Source: Eustoma russellianum (Eukaryota > Streptophyta > Magnoliopsida > Gentianales > Gentianaceae). From it: a stretch of DNA of 64,000 nucleotides. The first letter of the stretch is position 1; every line of letters begins with the position of its first letter. Position numbers and translations under genes: made by a program. The notes under the pieces are model-generated. The model searched no databases, had not been told where the DNA came from, and was given only the letters and a program-made list of their open reading frames with translations. Where the stretch lies: the NCBI GenBank assembly GCA_036186865.1, contig AP025053.1, positions 35,801,639 to 35,865,638 on the forward strand, in the 5' to 3' direction. This document shows positions 35,474-46,098 of the stretch, piece after piece.

Positions 35474-37603
35474 ATGCCTCGTGGCTCATGTACTTTGACT
35501 AAATATGGGATGTACCAAGTGGTCCGAAGAGAATTTATAGGCATTACCCATGTCATGCGTGTTGCCCAAACCTATGTTCTCGCAATCTCATCTAGAATGG
35601 ACCATCATCAATAGAAAGTCTACATTTTCACTCATGCGCAGGTTCCGTCTCTTTCCTTTACTCCTACTATTAGGTTTTGTCCCTTTCCATTCTTCTTTCT
35701 TTCATTTTTTTTTTGTTACTTTAATTTCATCCTTTTTTCACGTTTATTTTTCCCAAATTGGTTATTTTTTTCACAAGTTTAAGTAAACATTTGGATCACG
35801 GTTTATATCAATACCGGGTTCACGTTGGTTCAACAAATAATCATCAGGACCCTGGTAAAAAGTAATCTGATGAAGATAGTCTTTTTGAGACAACTAAGAT
35901 CGTATTATAAGACATATAAAATAATGGTCCCACGTTTATTTTTCTACCATGATTGAGGTATTATGTTTGCTGGATTTTGGTGGAGAAAAAATATATAAAA
36001 CCACGATCGTTGTATAAATGTTACAAAGTTAGTGGTCTACTGAGACTGCGATATTATTTTCCTTTTTTTTTTACACTATCTTTCTAAATTATAGTTTTTT
36101 TTTGTCTGTTAAATGGGTTGTAAGCAATTTGGACTTTGCATATAGACTCGCCGGGTTTTCTCTGACGAAATAATACAAAAGCCTCATTTGCCATTCGTTT
36201 ATACCTCGGCTGATCTAGCTAAAGGCCCAATATGAATTTTATAAATGGGCCTTCTCCACCTAGGCCTGTTAAGGAACTTGGTAATATCTTCTATTTAATA
36301 TAAACTTGGATTGGAAACAAAAATAAATGTTATAACCTTGGATTTTTCTTTTTTCTTTTTTTGAACTAATTAATAAAACATCAAAAAGAATTATACGATG
36401 ATACATAAATTGCTGGAAATTGTGCGACATGAGAAAAAACTCACCCAAAAGCAAGTAGTTGATGAGAAAAATTCCCTGATAGCATTTGTGACTGGCAAGT
36501 GGCAACTTGGGTCATTGTGGTTCAGGTGGGGAAAAAGAAATGGAAAACATAAAGTGGGTTTTTTTTTGCTGCAAAAAGCATGTGATTTGTACATAAAAAT
36601 TTTGACTGTGAACGATTTTTTCTGCTTTACAGCTTGTCCAACTTTAACATGATGAATGATTGGTTACTTGGATCGCTTACACCGTCCCAGCCCCAAAGAA
36701 CATCGTGTGAGATATAAATAAGGAGCCCATCATTCTCTTAGGTTGTGGATGTCATAATAAAGAGCCCACACAAGTTGTCTACTGTAAACTGGGTCTTTGG
36801 TCCAGACATCAATGAAACATCCACAGTGTGCGTCTCTCTAGAATCAAACTCGACACCTCTTGTAGCAACATCCAACATGAATAACAACTGAACGGTCCGG
36901 AGGCTGAATGATTGGTTACTTAACGTTTCGCATTGAAAATAGAAGTATACTTGTACTGGACATTTGGTACACTTTCTTGTATTTTTCTCTTATAAAGAAA
37001 TATACTTCACATATACCACTACTAAAATTTGCGGTTTCCACCCACCCATGTACTTCTACAGTATCCAAACCTTGAAACAGAAATTAGACGTGTAATCCTA
37101 ATAAAAAAACAATTGATTTCAACTATGATACCTTGACCATCTTATTTTAAAATTTTAATCTTTTATAATTAATGTCATTTGTCAATCCTATTATCGAATA
37201 TCTTGGAGAGCCATCCTCCATTCGAATATGAATTGAGTTATATCTTAAATACTCCGTTATCTAATGTGCTGAGTGGATAGTTGAACACCAATGGAAACAA
37301 GAATTTGCCAGTCAACTCCAACCTATATGACCAAAAACAGCAAATTGTAAAATCTTAATCTACTTTAACATCCCAAATATCCCTGCAATTCCGGGCGCAT
37401 AAATCATATATAATTCTCTTAGCACAACACATTCCCCAAAGACCTCGTTGACACTTAAAGACCTGCATTAAAAGAACCAAATTGCACGAGAAAGAACTAA
37501 AGAAAAAGAATCTCCCTCCCAAAAAAGTCATAGATAAATGCACATTTTTTTATATCAACCATGAAGATTGAATGATGAGATGAAACCAATTGTATAAAAA
37601 TAA

Positions 37604-37607
<4 letters not shown>
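35474..37607. other. Intergenic, nothing firm
   Basis: AT-rich, with short unsupported open frames. A - strand frame at 37355-37543 has a CARNCRDIW stretch faintly like a LINE zinc-binding tail, but too weak to call. Confidence 0.5.

Positions 37608-37655
<48 letters not shown>
37608..37655. repeat. (AT)24 microsatellite
   Basis: Forty-eight bases of AT dinucleotide, ending 17 bp before the left target duplication of the copia element. Confidence 0.97.
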
Positions 37656-37657
<2 letters not shown>

Positions 37658-37677
37658 ATAAAAAAAGATGTGTATTA

Positions 37678-38454
37678 TGTTGGATTTAATTTAATAAATC
37701 CCTGAATAGGACCGTTTAATCGAATCAATGGACAAAGTAACAAAATGCGGAAATTATACCTTGCTCCATTGCCGTTGTTAATCTGATCACGTACACTGCA
37801 ACTGCTCCGGCTGATGAAGAATCTGGCGTGATCCAAGGATTCACGACCTCCCACCAATTGTTGATATGCCCCTTGAACCGGAATCAACAATTCACTGCTT
37901 TACCCGATGGAGAGGTCAGGCAGTGTGGACTTTATAGAAAATTTGGCACACCCTCCCTTTTGCTTCTCTGTAACCGATTTTTGCCTCTTGCGATATGAGG
38001 AGATGAAGCGTTCTTCATATAGAGGGGATGGGAAGGATCTGATAGGTATAAGGTTTTAAATTTAATCTTAAATTTAAAACTCAACCTTATCTTCCCATTA
38101 AATATTATCCAATATTTAATTATTGTACCAATAATTATCTAAAGCCACACGTGGGTTGTCGCCCCTCGGGGACCAGATGTCGTAACTTTATGGTCGTTGC
38201 ACTTTGAGCCCATCCATCGCGGTCTCTGACCATATGACTGTCTACATATTCGGGGTTTCCATTTAGACCACACTATACATCCACGAGTATACCCGATGAT
38301 CACTTAACGTGTGGATGTTTTACGTAACAATTAATATTATTACGTGACATATGTGACATATAATATTATCATACATAACGTCCACTTTATGATTAATTCG
38401 TATAAACTTTATCAACGTGCTGCGCATCGCACGTATCTCGAATTAATCCCAACA
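37678..38454 (-). repeat. 3' LTR of copia 1
   Basis: 777 bp, TG...CA ends with six-base inverted tips. It is identical in length to the other LTR and differs only at 37920. Confidence 0.97.
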
Positions 38455-38467
38455 ATCTCCCACTTGG
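38455..38467 (-). promoter_or_regulatory. Polypurine tract of copia 1
   Basis: On the - strand AAGTGGGAGATTG directly abuts the 3' LTR. This purine-rich stretch is the expected plus-strand DNA primer site. Confidence 0.8.
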
Positions 38468-38882
38468 ACTATGTATGTATCTTAAAGATTATATGTCACC
38501 CTTTTGAGCTCATATACCTTATGTCCCTTAGTGTGTCTTTCTTTATCCGGTCCATCAGTAAATATTAGCAAAAGACTTAAGCCGCACGTCGCCACATTGA
38601 ATTAGTGACTTGTCCCTCTTAAATCATGATGCTAACATTCTACTGAATGACATGGATACTGAAATGGATATGTAGTGTGGAATTAATATGCTAGGTGATC
38701 ATACATATCTAATTCCAACTTGGCCCTCTTTAGCGAGATCAATAGAATTCAGAATGTATGCCGTAACTGCTTAATGTACATTACTTCTGCAGAAAAACTT
38801 TAATATAACCGGAATGTACATTATACTGTATGTCTGAAATAAACAACTTTATTGAACACAAGAAAAACCTCACAGACTCCCA

Positions 38883-41800
38883 CTAGGATAAAACATCCTC
38901 AACTGGACTAAGACCCATACGGCTAACATGCTTGTGAAACACAACCGGTTCCACGGCCTTAGTCAAAGGGTCGGCCACCATAGAGTATGTACTAATGTGC
39001 TCAATACTGATCAGACCACTCAGAATTCTTTCTTTAACAGCCAGATACTTCATCTCTATGTATTTCGCTTTAGATGAACTCCGGTTGTTGTTTGAATATA
39101 GCACCGCAGCTTTACTGTCACAGTAAATCCTCATTGGAGATGAGATAGTCTCCAATACCCGCAGTCCTGTGACAAAATTGCGAAGCCATATCGCCTGATT
39201 GGATGCGTGGAATGATGCAACGAATTCCGCCTCCATAGTGGAGAACGCCAACAAGGTCTGTTTCGTGCTTTTCCATGAGATCGCACCTCTGATCAGGGTA
39301 AACACATAGTCTGAGGTCGATTTCATGCTATCATAGCATCCAGCAAAATCGGAATCTGTATATCTAGTGATCTCTAACTTATCAGATCTCCGATACGTCA
39401 GTACGTGTTGTTTCGTTTCTTGTAAATATCTCAGCACCCTCTTTTCTGCGGTTCAGTGATCCTTACCCGGATCAGAGAGGTATATGCCTAACATTCCCGT
39501 AATGAATGCCAAGTCTGGTCGTGTACATACTTGGGCATACATTATACTCCCTACTACCGAAGCATAGGGAGTATTCCTCATTTCCGAACGTTCAAACTCT
39601 GTTTTGGGACATTGTTTTAGACTGAATTTATCTCCTCTTGCCACAGGGGTATTAAGTGGTGTACACTTATCCATGCTATACCGCTTCAACACCTTTTCGA
39701 TGTATGCCTGTTGTGAGAGACCTAAGATACCTTGGGTACGATTCCTCCGTATCTCAAGTCCCAACACATATGAGGCTTCACCAAGGTCTTTCATCTCGAA
39801 ATGCTTTCTCAGAAAGGCTTTGGTGCCGCTCAACATGTTTACATCGTTTGTTGCAAGCAGTATATCATCTACGTACAAGATCATAAATATGAACTTGCTC
39901 CCACTAAACTTGTGATACACACATTCGTCAATTTGGTTTGCCTCAAAACCGAAGGAGGCAACCACTTTGGCGAATTTGAAGTACCACTGTCGAGACGCTT
40001 GTTTGAGCCCATAGATGGATTTCTTTAGTCGACAAACCATGCCTTTTGGATCTCCCACCTCGAATCGAGGCGGTTGAACCATGTAAATGGTCTCGTCGAG
40101 TTCTCTGTTTAAGAACGCAGTCTTAACATCCATCTGATGTAACTCAAGATCTAAGTGTGCCACTAAAGTCATGATTATCCGGAAGGAATCCTTCGTGGAT
40201 ACTAGAGAGAAGGTTTCTGTATAGTCTATGCTCTCCTTTTGGGTAAACCCTTTAGCAACAAGTCGAGCCTTATATCGTTCTACGTTGCCTTTTGAATCCC
40301 GTTTGGTTTTAAATATCCATTTGCAACCAACGGGTTTCGAACCTTTAGGCAACGAGACGACATCCCATACCTTGTTGTCGTGCATAGACTTTATTTCTTC
40401 TTCCATGACCTTTATCCACTTTTCTGAATTTCGACATTGCAATGCTTGCTGGACGTTTTCGGGATCATCGTCCAACATACCAATATCGAATTCGTGTTCT
40501 TGGAGATACACCACATAGTCGCTAGGTATGGGGTTTCTCCGTTCACGAGTGGATCTCCTTAAGGGCACTTGTTCTTGGGATACTGTAGGTTCCTGAACTG
40601 CATCAGCCGGCAATTCATTGGGTTCTTCAGTAACTTCCTCAGGAACATGAATTTGTTCCTGTGGAGCGCACTACTGGGATGAGGTACCTCAGGTGCGGGT
40701 ATCGCTGATGCTATCTCCCCAAAAGATGGTTCGATTCGCATTTCTGTCGCATCTGAGTGTGCCTCATCTAACTCGATGATCTGCTGATGCAAATCATTCC
40801 CCCCGGAACCAAAGTATCCTCAAAGAACTTTACCGAATTTGTCTCGAAAAACACTTTACTTGTGGGATTGTAGAATTTATACCCTCGTGACCTTTCCGAG
40901 TAACCAACGAAATAGCAACTAACTGTTTTGGTGTCCAGCTTTCTTTCATTTGGTCTGTAAGGCTTCGCCTCTGCTGGACAGCCCCAAACCCTTATGTGAT
41001 TAAGGCTAGGCTTACGCGTAGTCCATAACTCATAAGGGGTCCTTATTGTTGCCTTAGTTGGTACTCGGTTGAAGATGTAAGCTGCGGCTTTAAGCGCTTC
41101 TCCCCAAAGGAATAATGGTAGTGTAGTTTGACTCTTCATACTACGCACCATATCCATAAGTGTACGGTTTCGTCTTTCAGCTACACCATTCATGCTTGGT
41201 GACCCAGGCATGGTGTACTGAGGGACGATTCCGTTTTCCTCTAGGTATTTAGCAAATGGTCCTGGACACTGTTCTCCTGATCCATCATATCGACCGTAGT
41301 ATTCACCCCCACGGTCCGATCTGACGGCTTTAATCCTTTTGTTGAGTTGTAACTCAACTTCAGCTTTAAAGGATTTGAACATGTCTATTGCTTGCGCTTT
41401 TTCTTTAATCAAGAATATGTAGCCATATCGCGAATAGTCGTCAATAAAGGTGATAAAATAAGAGTGGCCATTTCGAGTAACCGGATGAAATGGGCCACTA
41501 ATATCGGTATGAATCAACTCTAATAGACTATTTGCATGATTTGCTTCATATCTTCGGACTTTAGTTTGTTTTCCTTTATCACAAAATACACACGACTCTA
41601 AGTCGGTTAAGTGTAAAGGATTGAGAATTTCTGTTTTGACAAGACGTTCTATTCTGTTTTTTGGACACGTGTCCTAAACGTCGATGCCAAAGTGATCCTG
41701 AATTCTCATGAGTTAATTTTGCTTTAACGTTTCGCGTTACAACATGCAAGGTTTCCTGATTTGAAGCAACATTTATTGAATAAAGTTTATCAATTTCGGA

Positions 41801-42754
41801 CATTATACCGTGACCAATTAATCTAGAAGCATGATAAAGTTGGAAATTTCCATTTCCAAAATAACCGTAATATCCACTTTTATCCAATCGATAAAACGAA
41901 ATAAGATTTCGTTAAAACGATGGCACTACAAAAGTGTCATGCAAATCTAGATAGAAATCGGATGTCAACAGCAATCTGAAATGCCCGATAGCTTCAACCT
42001 TTATGCCACTGCCATTTCCCCAATAGACATATCTTTCATCGTCTCTTGGTTTTCTATGGCTTAGGCAACCTTGCATAGTCACAGATAAGTGAGTCGTGGC
42101 TCCCGTATCGACCCACCAAGTGGCTATATCCGAAACAAAATTAACTTCAGAACAAACTAAGAATGTACCCTTTTTCTTAAGACAAGATATATAACTGGTA
42201 CAATTCTTCCTTAAATGTCCTTCCTTATTGCAAAAGAAACAAGTCATGCTTTTGGGTGCGTCAGTAGTAGGCACCCCTTTTTCCTTTTGACTTGCCTTTT
42301 GCACAGTAACCATTTCCGCAGCTTTGCGTTTCTTACCACCGAACTTGGTGGCGACAGCATTCATAACTTTATGCACCCTTATGCTGTCGATTCCACGGTA
42401 CTGTTTCGAGCAAAGTTTCTTTAAGAGATTGCCTGCCTCGGCTTTCTCATTCTTTACATATCTTTGCTCGAGATCGGCTAAAAATCCTCTAGCCGTCGTG
42501 GACTCAGAAACGTGTCCCCTGAAGCATTTGGGGATAGTCTTTTGCATGATCATAAGACACATGCGATTTGATCGTAGCCAGCGTGCCATGTGAGATTTTT
42601 TCCTCACTGGTACTTTCGTCTGTTAGCACAGCTGGACGATCTATCTGTAACGCATTGTCTAGACCAGTAATCCCCAGAAAGATCTCAAATTGACCTTTCC
42701 ATTGCTTATAGTTTGAACCATTCATTGTAGGAATATCCTTAATGTTAGACATTA
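38883..42754 (-). pseudogene. Broken gag-pol of copia 1
   Basis: Domains in - strand order: gag start (MSNIKDIPTMNGSNYKQWKG, near 42751) and a gag frame to 42504 that continues in another frame from about 42607. Then come a zinc knuckle CFFCNKEGHLRKNC (about 42215-42255), protease WWVDTGATTHL (about 42090-42120), GAG-pre-integrase LWHRRLGHVS (about 41670-41700) and integrase with DISGPFHP, SDRGGEY and NGVAERRN (41517-40768). Reverse transcriptase follows with YVDDILLA (about 39865), in 40613-39453, then RNase H with TDSDFAG and MEAEFVA (39437-38883). Breaks seen: a frame change in gag near 42560, an in-frame TAA at 41912-41914, a frameshift near 41655 in a T run, frame changes near 40790 and 40640, and an in-frame TGA at 39453-39455 where a Trp codon is usual. 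It cannot make a full polyprotein. Confidence 0.9.
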
Positions 42755-43849
42755 TTGCTGAAAAGCAAACAAGAACCGGACTTAAGTACACAACACGTGT
42801 AATCTTTAAACTGCATAAAAACAAATATCAAAATAGAACCCCGATTCCATCTACCAATTGTCTTCCAATATTGGGGCTCTTTGGAGTCATCCCAATACCT
42901 TCCAACAATTGGGTGTAGTGGTCAATATGACGGCTCTCCAAGCACAGGTTAACCACCTTCCTTTGGGCCGATGAGTTAATCTACGCTTTTAAAGCTTCGC
43001 CGCCGGCCCTATTTGGGTCCACTACCATGCTCATATGTGTCTTCGACAATCACACCTTCCTTTGGGCCGGTCAATGATTGCCTCCAACACATACATGCCC
43101 TTCACGATCATAACAAATATAGTGGCGATGATATGATTGCCGCACTTTAAGGGGATCATATTAAAGCCCTACATTTGTTAAGTCGCGTAACTTTATGGTT
43201 CTAAATGATCCGCAGTTTCCTGACTGACCCTTTTGCACGTACCGTGTATACTTAACCCCAACATCCGTTTTGTTTTACTTAAACCAATTTGAACTAGCTT
43301 GATTCTCTTTACGGCTCAAATAAGAACCACCTTGAACCAAGCTCAGTTCTCTTTACGGTATAAGAAAACAATATCTTTATCAATCAATTTAACAAGTGAT
43401 ATAACCTTTTGATGTGTCACATTGAGTGTGAAGGGAACCGATTCAGCAATACCCACTTGCCATAAGGGTGTATTACCATTCCACATAATTTCCAGGCCAC
43501 CGGTGGAGTCACAATGGTCTCGCTTAAGTACCGGCTTTCTTAGACAAAACTATGTGTACGGTGTTTTTATCACAACTCAATGAGTCATCTATCACGAGTA
43601 TAAACCGCATTGATTGATAAGTATTGGTTAATTCAGTCAACTTAACCCATCGAATTAACTTGGTTGAACTCGGTCAAACCGGGTCAAGCAAGATTCGGAT
43701 CCTTATTGGGTTAAGTTCCTTAACTTTATTTTATTTATTTATTAACATGCATAAACATAAGGCATAAATAAATAAATAAACAAATAACTGCATGCATATA
43801 ACGAAATACTGCAATAATAACCGGAAATGAAACTTAACACTTGATTATT

Positions 43850-44460
43850 ATTATTTTGGATTTCTTTAAAATAATAACAATAATAATAACAAGAATTTAT
43901 TATTATTATTACTATTTTCCTTAATAAACCTTAAATAATAACAATAATAATGGAATTATTATCATTATTATTTACTTTATTTCCTTTAAAAGAACTTTAA
44001 AATAATAATAATAATTGTTACTTATTATTACTATTTTTCTTTAATAATAACAATAATAAATAAATTATCATTATTATTATTATTATTTTCTTTAAAAGGA
44101 GACTTTAAGATAATAATAATAACAACAATTTGTTATTACTACTATTTTCCTTAATAACCTTTAAATAATAACAATAATAACCAAATTATTATCATTATTA
44201 TTTACTTTATTTCCTTTAAAAGAACTTTAAAATAATAATAATAATTACTTATTATTATTACTATTTTTCTTTAATAATAATGACAATAATAATTAAATTA
44301 TCATCATTATTATTATTATTATTTTTCTTTAAATGAGACTTTAAAATAATAATAATAACAACAATTTGTTATTATTACTATTTTCCTGAATATGAACTTT
44401 AAATAATAATAATAATAAATTATTATTATTTACTTTATCCAAAATAATAATAATATACAC
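43850..44460. repeat. AAT/ATT-rich super-repeat in the copia 1 leader
   Basis: Alternating AAT and ATT trinucleotide arms are arranged in a higher-order unit of about 230 bp. For example, ttcctttaaaagaactttaa starts at 43981 and again at 44211. Neighbouring AAT and ATT arms can pair, so the leader RNA could form extended hairpins. It lies between the primer-binding site and gag. Confidence 0.85.
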
Positions 44461-44769
44461 ATAAACAATAAAACCTGAAATTAAAAGGAGTGGGGCGCGG
44501 GTCGGGTCGGGTCAGACCTGCCCGCCCATTCTGATTTCCGAATTTCCTTTTTTTTTTATTTTTAATTCTGCAGTGGGCTGAAACCCTTTAATGAACCGGG
44601 TTGGGCCTAATCTGAAACCAAATTGCCCTTTTTTTTTTATTTGGATTGCAATTTGGGCCGAAGCCTTGTTCTGCTACAGGGCTGGACCGGGTCAAAACCC
44701 GGATCCGAGGCCCAGACCCGCTGCAGCCGCCAGAGGTCAGGATCAAAAAGCTCCTGTTTATTCGCTGGA

Positions 44770-44836
44770 GAAGGTCACGAACCTGAGACCTTTCCAATTG
44801 CTGAATGGCGCTCCTGCCACTAGAGCAGCAGGCTGT
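44770..44836 (-). other. tRNA-like A-box/B-box module 1 in the copia 1 leader
   Basis: On the - strand TGCTCTAGTGG (44827-44817) resembles a pol III A box and GGTTCGTGACC (44783-44773) a B box, with 33 nt between them, a normal tRNA spacing. Flanking arms do not form a convincing complete tRNA cloverleaf, so it is tRNA-derived at most. Function is unknown. Confidence 0.55.
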
Positions 44837-44889
44837 TTGTGCTTTAAAAAAGCATGTTTCATCTTTATATTAAAAGGCCGAAATTTTCG

Positions 44890-44956
44890 CAAAGCAGGTT
44901 AGAACCTGCGACCTCCCGAATGCTGGCAAAGGCACTGACCACCAGGCCAACGCCGG
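44890..44956 (-). other. tRNA-like A-box/B-box module 2 in the copia 1 leader
   Basis: On the - strand TGGCCTGGTGG (44949-44939) matches the A-box pattern and GGTTCTAACCT (44906-44896) the B box, 32 nt apart. It lies about 120 bp upstream (in element orientation) of module 1. The sequence between reads like a tRNA D-to-T region, including GCATTCGGGAGGTCGCAGG. Confidence 0.58.
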
Positions 44957-45116
44957 ATTTTTGTCAAAAATCGGAGGGAAGTTTTATTTACTCCAAATCC
45001 AGAAGATTTTGTTTTAAACTTTATTTCAGAAAAACGTTTTTGACCCGAAAAATTTCTTTTTTTTTTCCCAACATGAACAGATTAATAGATTACAAAAAAC
45101 TGATTCGATTAGGCCT

Positions 45117-45128
45117 GCTCTGATACCA
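45117..45128 (-). promoter_or_regulatory. Primer-binding site of copia 1
   Basis: TGGTATCAGAGC on the - strand, two bases inside the 5' LTR, complements the 3' end of initiator tRNA-Met. This is the usual primer of plant copia elements. Confidence 0.95.
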
Positions 45129-45130
45129 CT

Positions 45131-45907
45131 TGTTGGATTTAATTTAATAAATCCCTGAATAGGACCGTTTAATCGAATCAATGGACAAAGTAACAAAATG
45201 CGGAAATTATACCTTGCTCCATTGCCGTTGTTAATCTGATCACGTACACTGCAACTGCTCCGGCTGATGAAGAATCTGGCGTGATCCAAGGATTCACGAC
45301 CTCCCACCAATTGTTGATATGCCCCTTGAACCGGAATCAACAATTCACTGCTTTACCCGATGGAGAGGTCAGACAGTGTGGACTTTATAGAAAATTTGGC
45401 ACACCCTCCCTTTTGCTTCTCTGTAACCGATTTTTGCCTCTTGCGATATGAGGAGATGAAGCGTTCTTCATATAGAGGGGATGGGAAGGATCTGATAGGT
45501 ATAAGGTTTTAAATTTAATCTTAAATTTAAAACTCAACCTTATCTTCCCATTAAATATTATCCAATATTTAATTATTGTACCAATAATTATCTAAAGCCA
45601 CACGTGGGTTGTCGCCCCTCGGGGACCAGATGTCGTAACTTTATGGTCGTTGCACTTTGAGCCCATCCATCGCGGTCTCTGACCATATGACTGTCTACAT
45701 ATTCGGGGTTTCCATTTAGACCACACTATACATCCACGAGTATACCCGATGATCACTTAACGTGTGGATGTTTTACGTAACAATTAATATTATTACGTGA
45801 CATATGTGACATATAATATTATCATACATAACGTCCACTTTATGATTAATTCGTATAAACTTTATCAACGTGCTGCGCATCGCACGTATCTCGAATTAAT
45901 CCCAACA
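45131..45907 (-). repeat. 5' LTR of copia 1
   Basis: 777 bp, one mismatch to the 3' LTR. Its outer edge is 191 bp upstream of the LC8-like gene start codon, with the LTR promoter pointing away from that gene. Confidence 0.97.
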
Positions 45908-46098
45908 TATTATTATCAGGGAAAAAAACTATTACGTTAGTCAAACTTTATTACATTTCGATCACCTTTCAAGATTCTTGGATTCCTGTACTATTGACTA
46001 AACCCAACTCATTCCACCTACACCCCTCATTCCTGCAAAAGCACCAAAAAAAGAAGTGGTGAAAAAATTGACGAAAAGGGCAGATGATGAAGTGATGA

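Larger units (their letters stand above)
37678..45907 (-). mobile_element. Ty1/copia LTR retrotransposon 1, very young but with broken gag-pol
   Basis: The element is 8230 bp long. LTRs at 37678-38454 and 45131-45907 are both 777 bp, start TGTTGG, end CCAACA and differ at one base (37920 G, 45373 A). The 5-bp target duplication TATTA is at 37673-37677 and 45908-45912. On the - strand the order is 5' LTR (right), primer-binding site, about 2.3-kb leader, gag, protease, integrase, reverse transcriptase, RNase H, polypurine tract, 3' LTR (left). Integrase before reverse transcriptase defines copia. The single LTR difference implies recent insertion. The coding part is disrupted at several places, so movement probably relied on proteins from another copy. 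Confidence 0.97.

Noticed and set aside
37355..37543. LINE zinc-binding remnant on the - strand
   Set aside because: Only a short CARNCRDIW-like similarity; not enough to call.
44588..44902. Open frames in the copia 1 leader
   Set aside because: Low-complexity, on both strands, with no similarity to gag; they overlap the tRNA-like modules.
44890..44956. A functional tRNA gene in the copia leader
   Set aside because: A and B boxes fit, but the acceptor and anticodon stems do not form convincingly, so it is reported only as tRNA-like.
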